From Flavobacteriales bacterium (GTDB taxonomy: Bacteria > Bacteroidota > Bacteroidia > Flavobacteriales_D > Sanyastnellaceae), in contig JAPKAW010000120.1 in NCBI GenBank assembly GCA_028825055.1, positions 1 to 5,689 of the forward strand: a stretch of 5,689 nt of DNA, read 5' to 3'. Made by a program: the position numbers and the translations under genes. Shown piece by piece: positions 1-5,689 of this stretch. The notes beneath the pieces are model-generated. The model did not search any database and was not told where the DNA came from. It saw nothing but the letters and a program-made list of their open reading frames with translations. The first letter of the stretch is position 1. Each line of letters opens with the position of its first letter.

Positions 1-3000
1 CAAGTCATGATTTCTGCTGGAGGTACAGTGACGACCTGTGGAGATATTTTTTATGATGATCAGGTTGGAGCTGATGGTGATGGAGGTCCGTATACCGACA
101 ATGATTACATCCTTACCCTATGTCCAGATGTGCCGGGAACGGCGGTTTCAGTGACCTTTTTAGGATTTGATGTTCAGACGAATGCCAACCCCAACAACAA
201 TGATGTATTGTATGTTTTTGACGGGGAAACTACGGGTGCGCCGATGGTCGGTGCGGGTTCTGGAAACCTGTTTGAGGACATGACAATCACAGCGTCGATC
301 AATAATCCAACAGGTTGTTTGACGTTTCAATTTGTTAGCAACAACGGTGCTTCCGGCGGGGACATTGGATGGGCAGCAGACATTTCATGCGTAACTCCGT
401 GTACGTACCCTGCTTCTGCTTTTGAGATGGTGGACCCTGAACCATTTGATGACATCAACCCAAGTGTAGGTGTTTGTCCGCTTCAGGATGTTTCATTTGA
501 TGGAAGCGCTTCTTCTGCGGATGGGGTGCCTTTGGCTGATTGGATATGGAATTGGGGCGATGGAAACGTAGAGACGACCTCAAGTCCACTAGCGTCTCAC
601 AACTATGAAGAGCCGGGAGAATACTTGGTTACTCTGGTTGTTGAGGATGAGAACCAGTGCAACAGTGTCAATTTGGAACCGTATCAGGTTCTGGTTTCAA
701 CCATTCCGATTTTCAATGCCACTTTTTCATCGCCACTGTGTACCGGATCTCCCGGTTATTTGGATGGAAACCCGGTACAAAGCATTACGTGGACTGCGTT
801 GCCTCCATTGGCTGTGTCAGAATCAGAACCTTTGCCTGACGCGACAGGAATCCCCTTTACTTCAGAATTGTTTATTGACTTTTTTGATCCGGACCAGGTG
901 CTTGAAGACTGCGATGACCTGATGTCGTTTTCGGCAATCATTGAACATTCGTTCATTGGAGACTTGACGATGTGGATTACCTGTCCAGATGGTACAGAAG
1001 TTCTCATCATGGACAACGGTGCTTCAGGAGGCATAGACCCTTCTGGGTGCAACAATCCTGACTTGGGAGGGAATGATTTAGGAGAGCCCGTATTTGGAGA
1101 CGGTGGAGGCACGCCTACACCAGGAGTCGGATATGAGTACACATGGAGCACGGAAGGTGAATTTGTTTTAGATGATCCGGACAACCCGAATTTAGATGGT
1201 TTCAACGCTGTGCCAGCTGGATTGTATGGTACATGTGGTGATATATGCGATCTCGTAGGGTGTCCGTTGAATGGTATTTGGGAATTCAACATATTGGATC
1301 AATGGGCTGCGGATAATGGATTCTTGTTTGAGTGGGGTATTGATTTCAACCCGGCAATTGTACCAGGGGTAACCACATTCACCCCAACAATTGGTGCAGG
1401 TATGGACTCTAGCTTTTGGCAAGTTTCGACTGCTGACTTTGGGGTAGAAGCCATCGATGGTGTCGCAGATTATGTTGACTTGATGTTTGACACTCCGGGT
1501 TCCTATCCGTTTACATACACGGTAACCAATAATTTCAGTTGTTCGTGGGATACGATTGTGAATGTCGAGGTTGTTCCTGGATTGGAAAACACGGTTACTG
1601 CTGGTGCAGACTTGATTTTCTGTCAAGACGCCGTACAGCTTGAAGGCGCATTTGTTGGCGGGGGAGATTCTGCTTGCTCAAACGATGAGGGCACCGTAAA
1701 TTATTGTTACGGAAACAATGCCTACGACGTTTTCACTTACTGCCCTGACACTCCCGGTGATGGAACGATGATGACGGTGGATTTTAGTTCTGGGATGGTT
1801 GAAGACTTTTGGGATGCAGTCAACATTTACGATGGGGATTCAGATGCAGCTGCTCTTATTGCAACGATAACGGGTGACTTATCTAATTTGACCTATACGG
1901 CGACGAATGCGGATGGCTGCTTGACTGTTGTGTATATTTCTGATGGAGTCAATTCATGTGCTTCTGGACCTATGGTTGAATCTGTATGGTGTGCATCGTG
2001 CGGCGGTCAGGTAGAATGTGGCTACCTCTGGAGTTGGGACCCCCCAACATATTTGGATGACCCAACAAGTGCGACTCCAACGGTATTGGATTTTGATGGA
2101 GTTCCAATAGAATATACGCTGCTGGTAGAGCCGATTGGAATGCCCAATTGTGGTACCGAGGACGTGGTGAGCGTTTTGCCTGGTTTTGATTATGAAGTGG
2201 CATCATCAGATCCTACCTGTGTAGTCACTGACGGATCAGTTTCGGTGACCATTTCAGAGCCGCCATCGGATGGTCCTTGGACGTTGTTGCTCTCCGAAAA
2301 TGGGTCTTTGGTTGAGACGATTACTTCCAACGGCGGACTCGATGTGTTCAACGACTTGGACGAAGGGACGTATGATTTGGAGTTGAGTGATTCGGGAGGT
2401 TGTCTCTATGTCATGGAAATGATCCTGAGTGCTCCAGTCCCAATGGATTTTGATGTCACGTTGAATCCCACCATTTGCATCAATGGTTCAGTGAATTTGG
2501 AGGTCTCAAGTGATATGGACCCCGGTGAGACATGGGTTTATTCTTGGGACAGTGGTTTGGGAACGGGATACAATCAACTTGTTTCACCGATTGTAGACAC
2601 GGATTACGAGATGTTTGCTACGGCCCCGAACGGCTGTACATCCGTGCCGCAAACAGTCAGCGTTCAGGTATATGATTCGCTTTCTGTTCAGTTGGATGCT
2701 CCCGCCCTCATTTGTGGAGGAGCCTTTGCTGAGTTGGAAGCAGCTATTTTTGAAGGTGGCAGTGGTGCGGGTTATGGTTTTAACTGGACGTGGCAAAACG
2801 TAGCGGTAGGAACGAATGACTTTGAAATTGTTGATTTTCCTGCGGCAACAGGAAGCTATTGTATCACGCTCTCTGACAATTGCGAAACACCTCCTGTTAC
2901 GGAATGCGTTGAAGTGGTGATCGAAACGCCGATTCCAGCGGACTTTACTTCAGACACAACGCGTGCGTGCATCCCTGGAATTTTCCAATTTGAAAGTTTG

Positions 3001-3738
3001 GTGGATGGTGCGTTGATCTCGCAGCATGAGTGGTTCTTTGGAGACGGAGAATTGAGCACTGAAACGAGTCCTGTACATGTGTATCCAAGTCCTGGTGGAT
3101 ACGATGTCACGTATAACATCACCTCTCTAATAGGCTGTGAGTACACCAATTTCCAGCCGGGCTATTTGCAGGTCTATCCTCGACCTTCCGTCGGGTTTAC
3201 GGCAACTCCTCAGCCCACACGTGTTCCTGATACGCGCATTGAATTTGAGTCAGTGAATAGCAACAACGTTGTTGATTGGTATTGGCTTTTTGATAGTATT
3301 CAGAATCTAGGTGGTTCGATGGTGTCAGACCCTGAATTTGTTTTTCCTATCGATGTCGGTGGAGACTATCCTGTGACATTGGTGGTGACCGATGAGAATG
3401 GATGCACCAGTCAAATCACGCGTGTTATCGAAATTCAGGATCTGTTTGCGCTTTACATACCAACCTCCTTCACACCTAACAACGATGGCATCAATGATGC
3501 ATTCTTTGTACAGGGAACTGATATCGATCCAGATCGATTTACCATGCAGATTTTCAATCGTTGGGGAAATAAGGTTTTTGAAACCCACGACCTCCAAGAA
3601 CCATGGTATGGTCCGTCGGGTATAAATTCTGAGCATTATGCTCCTGATGGTATTTATTACTACCGTGTGGTCGTTTACGCGATAAGTTCAACCGCCGATC
3701 GTCAAGAAGTGACCGGTTCGGTTATGGTGACGCGATAG
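1..3738 (+). CDS. Giant multidomain T9SS-secreted surface protein (CUB, PKD, P-domain, SprB-like repeat, type B sorting domain), 5' partial
   Basis: The frame is open from base 1 (two codons precede the first ATG at 7) to a TAG at 3736-3738, and no signal peptide is present, so the N-terminus lies outside the window. Residues below count from that ATG. Seen in order: a CUB domain at 11-128 with paired cysteines C11/C39 and C104/C128; a PKD domain at about 150-230 (WGDG at 183-186, then PGEY-VTL); an Ig/PKD-like region at 236-524 interrupted by a proprotein convertase-type P domain at about 280-449; an Ig-like region at 528-726 interrupted by a second CUB-like domain at about 555-666; an SprB-like repeat at 727-810; Ig-like modules at about 815-890 and 891-975; PKD domains at about 978-1058 (FGDG 1011-1014) and 1059-1143; and a type B T9SS C-terminal domain at about 1147-1243. 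Known of the family: such proteins are exported through the outer membrane and act in adhesion, gliding or polymer binding. The ligand cannot be read from sequence. No catalytic domain is visible in this part, though one could lie upstream. Confidence in a T9SS-exported surface protein is high; an adhesin role is inference. Confidence 0.5.
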   Translation, partial: QVMISAGGTVTTCGDIFYDDQVGADGDGGPYTDNDYILTLCPDVPGTAVSVTFLGFDVQTNANPNNNDVLYVFDGETTGAPMVGAGSGNLFEDMTITASINNPTGCLTFQFVSNNGASGGDIGWAADISCVTPCTYPASAFEMVDPEPFDDINPSVGVCPLQDVSFDGSASSADGVPLADWIWNWGDGNVETTSSPLASHNYEEPGEYLVTLVVEDENQCNSVNLEPYQVLVSTIPIFNATFSSPLCTGSPGYLDGNPVQSITWTALPPLAVSESEPLPDATGIPFTSELFIDFFDPDQVLEDCDDLMSFSAIIEHSFIGDLTMWITCPDGTEVLIMDNGASGGIDPSGCNNPDLGGNDLGEPVFGDGGGTPTPGVGYEYTWSTEGEFVLDDPDNPNLDGFNAVPAGLYGTCGDICDLVGCPLNGIWEFNILDQWAADNGFLFEWGIDFNPAIVPGVTTFTPTIGAGMDSSFWQVSTADFGVEAIDGVADYVDLMFDTPGSYPFTYTVTNNFSCSWDTIVNVEVVPGLENTVTAGADLIFCQDAVQLEGAFVGGGDSACSNDEGTVNYCYGNNAYDVFTYCPDTPGDGTMMTVDFSSGMVEDFWDAVNIYDGDSDAAALIATITGDLSNLTYTATNADGCLTVVYISDGVNSCASGPMVESVWCASCGGQVECGYLWSWDPPTYLDDPTSATPTVLDFDGVPIEYTLLVEPIGMPNCGTEDVVSVLPGFDYEVASSDPTCVVTDGSVSVTISEPPSDGPWTLLLSENGSLVETITSNGGLDVFNDLDEGTYDLELSDSGGCLYVMEMILSAPVPMDFDVTLNPTICINGSVNLEVSSDMDPGETWVYSWDSGLGTGYNQLVSPIVDTDYEMFATAPNGCTSVPQTVSVQVYDSLSVQLDAPALICGGAFAELEAAIFEGGSGAGYGFNWTWQNVAVGTNDFEIVDFPAATGSYCITLSDNCETPPVTECVEVVIETPIPADFTSDTTRACIPGIFQFESLVDGALISQHEWFFGDGELSTETSPVHVYPSPGGYDVTYNITSLIGCEYTNFQPGYLQVYPRPSVGFTATPQPTRVPDTRIEFESVNSNNVVDWYWLFDSIQNLGGSMVSDPEFVFPIDVGGDYPVTLVVTDENGCTSQITRVIEIQDLFALYIPTSFTPNNDGINDAFFVQGTDIDPDRFTMQIFNRWGNKVFETHDLQEPWYGPSGINSEHYAPDGIYYYRVVVYAISSTADRQEVTGSVMVTR
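3445..3735 (+). other. Type B T9SS C-terminal sorting domain (CHU_C / gliding motility-associated family)
   Basis: The last 97 residues or so of the large protein carry the hallmarks of this domain. They are the opening YIPTSFTPNNDGIND (residues 1150-1164 counted from the ATG at 7), the central block MQIFNRWGNKVFE (1180-1192), the W-x-G at 1200-1202, and APDGIYYYRVVV (1212-1223) before a final beta strand at the extreme C-terminus. In the family this domain directs passage through the outer-membrane T9SS translocon. Type B clients are often released or tethered differently from the type A proteins that the sortase joins to A-LPS. The position at the very end of the protein, right before the stop, is as expected and shows that the 3' end of the gene is intact. 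Confidence 0.5.
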
Positions 3739-3775
3739 AAAGAAAGCTCGTTTGCGCGTCACGGAGACAACGACG

Positions 3776-3814
3776 AAAAAAAAGCCCCGGCAGATGCCAG
3801 GGCTTTTTTGTTTT
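3776..3814. terminator. Bidirectional intrinsic terminator between convergent genes
   Basis: An inverted repeat sits 37 bases after the adhesin stop and about 20 bases after the end of the aminopeptidase gene. GCCC (3784-3787) pairs with GGGC (3800-3803), a C-A mismatch follows at 3788/3799, GGC (3789-3791) pairs with GCC (3796-3798), and the loop is AGAT (3792-3795). A run of eight A (3776-3783) precedes it, and six T (3804-3809) plus four more T (3811-3814) follow. Read on either strand this gives a GC stem followed by a U-run, and the A and T runs can extend the stem. The rest of the 95-base spacer shows nothing else that I can name. Confidence 0.5.
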
Positions 3815-3833
3815 GCAACGAAGTGCGACTTCT

Positions 3834-5689
3834 TTATTCCAAGCCTAGCAACTCGTCCATCGTCCCAGTAGCGACACTGTGATAATTAGGACGCGCCTTG
3901 GTATAAATGGAATGGGCTAAATCGCTCTGGTCGGTTTCAAGCATAGCGCGGTATAGAGGCGTGAGAAACTTGCGCCGGCCTATCTGTACTAAGAAGGACT
4001 CCAAGCGTTCATATGCAGGAGTGTAATGGCTTCTTACCGCTTGCTCAAGCCAAGCAAATAGGATTTCGTTGTTACCTGTTTGCGTCATACCGTAAACTGC
4101 ATCCAAATCAGCGAGGCGATCATATGCGATAGAGTCGTCCAAATTGGAAAGGAAGCGGTAGCGTTCTTGATAGACCCAATCACTCCAAGGCAAATCCGCA
4201 GTAGACAATTCGCCGTTGGTCCACGCGATGAGTGTAGCATCTACCTGTTCGATTCGTTCAGAGCGGACTTTCGGACAGTTCTCCGGCAAGCCAGCGCCAT
4301 ATATCCACGCTTCCAAATCAACTGCAGCCAGAAGTTCAGTTGTGTTCAGTAGATTCGTTTTCAAGTAGTCAATGAAACGCTCCGTGTCCATGACGGTAAA
4401 TGCATTGCTTTCGAAGTAATTCTTCAAAAAGGCATCAAAGGCTTCTCGGCCGACTGTTTTTTCCAATAAACGAAGGAAGAAATATCCTTTGTCATATGCA
4501 ATGGCTGTCATGCCTTCATCCGGATTGCGATTTTGCAAATGCAACTTCAAGTGTGTGTCATCCGGATTGGTGTCCATGATTTCATCCACTTCGTCCACGA
4601 GGCCCTGATAACTCAGCGTCGCGAGCATTTCTGAAATCTCAGCTCCATAAACTGACTCCATAATGCGCTGCTCGAAGTAAACTGTAAACCCTTCGTTGAG
4701 CCAAAAATCATCCCAAGTTGAATTCGTAACCAGGTTGCCGCTCCAGCTATGAGCCAACTCATGGGCAACCAGGGCGACTAGACTTCGGTCTCCAGCGATG
4801 ATTGTTGGTGTAGCAAATGTCAGTCGCGGATTTTCCATACCTCCGAAGGGGAACGCAGGAGGGAGCACTAGCAAGTCATACCGTTCCCAAGCGTATGGAC
4901 CATAAAGATTTTCCGCTGCTACCAAAAGCTGTTCCATTTCGGCGAACTCATATGCTGCCGCATCGATCAACTCAGGAACAGCATACACCCCGGTGTGTGG
5001 TCCAACCGATCGGAACTCTACGTTTCCAACCGCCAGTGCCAACAGATACGATGGGATGGGTTGTACCATTTGGAAGTCATAGTGACCATCTGCGCTTTGT
5101 TCCGTTGGGTTTGTGGCGCTCATCATGGCCATCGTTCCAATGGGGACTTGCACATGAGCATTGTACGTAAATCGGATTCCCGGTGAATCTTGGCATGGAA
5201 TCCATGTTCTCGCCAAGATGGCCTGACTCTGAGTGAATAAGAAGGGCTGTTCGCCTTCAACCCAAAGCAATGCACCAGCATCAGGGGCACTTTCATAGCG
5301 AATGCTCACTGTTTGGCTCGACGCTGAAACAGGAATACTGAGGGGTTGACCAATAAACTCTTGTGATGGTCCCAGTTCCCATTGAACGGGGCTCCCGTCG
5401 ACGGTTACTTCCAGGATGCTCAGGTCTACAGCATCAAACAAGATGCGTTGCGCACTTTCACTTGTTTGGATGGCATAGGTAGCGGTTGCTGAGATAACCC
5501 TGGTGTTGAAATCCACAGCGGCATCCCAATCCAAGTGCGTAACAACCGCTTCTTCAGGTTTGCTATAGCTGTGATGGTCTGTGGCTCTTTTCATGTCCAA
5601 AATGGCTTGATTCCGGTGAAGTGTAGTCGGTTGTTCTTGGCATCCGGTTGCAGCAAATAAGAATGCAGCAAATCCAAAGACTCCAATGC
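3834..5689 (-). CDS. Leukotriene A4 hydrolase-like M1 zinc aminopeptidase, predicted lipoprotein (5' partial by a few codons)
   Basis: Likely a metallo-aminopeptidase removing N-terminal residues from peptides. The frame stays open from the TAA at 3834-3836 to the window edge. A TTG at 5598-5600 and an ATG at 5592-5594 could be called as starts, but the upstream codons encode a hydrophobic stretch ending in AATGC, a lipoprotein signal, so the real start lies past 5689. Counting the lipobox cysteine (5640-5642) as residue 1, the mature protein is 602 residues, close to human LTA4H (about 610). Seen: Q140 in a QAI-x-R-x-W-I-PCQD block like LTA4H's substrate-binding segment; the exopeptidase motif GGMEN at 267-271; the zinc motif HELAH at 294-298 with E317 after exactly 18 intervening residues; the transition-state tyrosine Y383 in YDKG; D375; and a helical C-terminal domain with GRRKF, whose R556 and K558 match the carboxylate-binding Arg and Lys of LTA4H. 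All key catalytic residues are present. Epoxide hydrolase activity is not implied. The gene converges on the adhesin gene, so it is not in an operon with it. Confidence 0.5.
   Translation of the reverse strand, partial: IGVFGFAAFLFAATGCQEQPTTLHRNQAILDMKRATDHHSYSKPEEAVVTHLDWDAAVDFNTRVISATATYAIQTSESAQRILFDAVDLSILEVTVDGSPVQWELGPSQEFIGQPLSIPVSASSQTVSIRYESAPDAGALLWVEGEQPFLFTQSQAILARTWIPCQDSPGIRFTYNAHVQVPIGTMAMMSATNPTEQSADGHYDFQMVQPIPSYLLALAVGNVEFRSVGPHTGVYAVPELIDAAAYEFAEMEQLLVAAENLYGPYAWERYDLLVLPPAFPFGGMENPRLTFATPTIIAGDRSLVALVAHELAHSWSGNLVTNSTWDDFWLNEGFTVYFEQRIMESVYGAEISEMLATLSYQGLVDEVDEIMDTNPDDTHLKLHLQNRNPDEGMTAIAYDKGYFFLRLLEKTVGREAFDAFLKNYFESNAFTVMDTERFIDYLKTNLLNTTELLAAVDLEAWIYGAGLPENCPKVRSERIEQVDATLIAWTNGELSTADLPWSDWVYQERYRFLSNLDDSIAYDRLADLDAVYGMTQTGNNEILFAWLEQAVRSHYTPAYERLESFLVQIGRRKFLTPLYRAMLETDQSDLAHSIYTKARPNYHSVATGTMDELLGLE
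5640..5687 (-). other. Lipoprotein signal peptide with lipobox (N-terminal part cut off)
   Basis: In frame with the aminopeptidase, the reverse strand from 5687 reads IGVFGFAAFLFAATGC, and the cysteine codon is at 5640-5642. This is a hydrophobic h-region ending in a lipobox-like A-T-G-C, followed by the polar linker QEQPTT. The positive n-region and start codon would lie just beyond the window. Signal peptidase II would cleave before the cysteine and anchor the enzyme by lipid. The residues after it (QEQP) lack the run of acidic residues associated with surface-export signals in some Bacteroidota lipoproteins, so a periplasm-facing location is somewhat more likely, though uncertain. Confidence 0.5.

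Noticed and set aside
756..1292. A 178-codon open frame on the minus strand opposite the P-domain region
   Set aside because: Its translation is rich in Ser and Pro with no recognisable domain, and it lies antisense to a well-supported coding region. It is a shadow of the plus-strand gene's codon use.
1192..1626. A 144-codon minus-strand frame
   Set aside because: It is antisense to the adhesin and overlaps another shadow frame, with no domain or credible start context.
3325..3636. Overlapping open frames on both strands across the C-terminal domain region
   Set aside because: The T9SS sorting domain is clearly encoded in the main frame here, and the alternatives have no recognisable content.
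4817..5170. A 117-codon plus-strand frame inside the aminopeptidase gene
   Set aside because: It is antisense to conserved LTA4H-like blocks including the GGMEN region, and its translation is not protein-like in any recognised family.
5592..5600. TTG (5598-5600) or ATG (5592-5594) as the start of the aminopeptidase
   Set aside because: The frame is open upstream and encodes a lipoprotein signal peptide. Starting here would remove it, and no convincing purine-rich ribosome binding site precedes these codons.
1..5689. A joint adhesin-peptidase system or defence-like system
   Set aside because: The genes are convergent and separated by a terminator, both belong to ordinary Bacteroidota families, and no shared regulatory or repeat signal links them.

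Overview
The window fits a member of the Bacteroidota, probably a free-living or marine Flavobacteriales-like lineage (the order is a guess). The evidence is a very large modular surface protein that ends in a type B C-terminal sorting domain of the type IX secretion system (T9SS), a system confined to this phylum and close relatives. Its CUB, PKD, P-domain and SprB-like modules are also typical of gliding or particle-attached Bacteroidota.

Layout: two long genes converge on a short spacer. Positions 1-3738 (+) hold the 3' part of a giant secreted adhesin-like protein. Its reading frame is open at the left edge, so the true start, the signal peptide and possibly more domains lie outside. Positions 3739-3833 are a spacer holding one hairpin with an A-tract before it and a T-tract after it, which can act as a terminator for both genes. 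Positions 3834-5689 (-) hold an almost complete M1-family zinc aminopeptidase of the leukotriene A4 hydrolase type. Its frame runs past the obvious internal start candidates into a lipoprotein signal peptide, and only the first few residues are cut off by the right edge.

The genes are not co-transcribed, and nothing in the sequence ties them to one pathway. The first product is likely exported by the T9SS and displayed on or released from the cell surface, where it may bind polymers or other cells. The second is likely a lipid-anchored peptidase trimming peptides in the periplasm or at an outer-membrane face. I see no RNA gene, mobile element, CRISPR array or integration site. Because both genes are cut at their 5' ends, no promoter or ribosome binding site is visible. 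No clearly new system is apparent. The most notable points are two apparent nested domain insertions in the adhesin, and the lipoprotein form and active-site details of the LTA4H-like enzyme.
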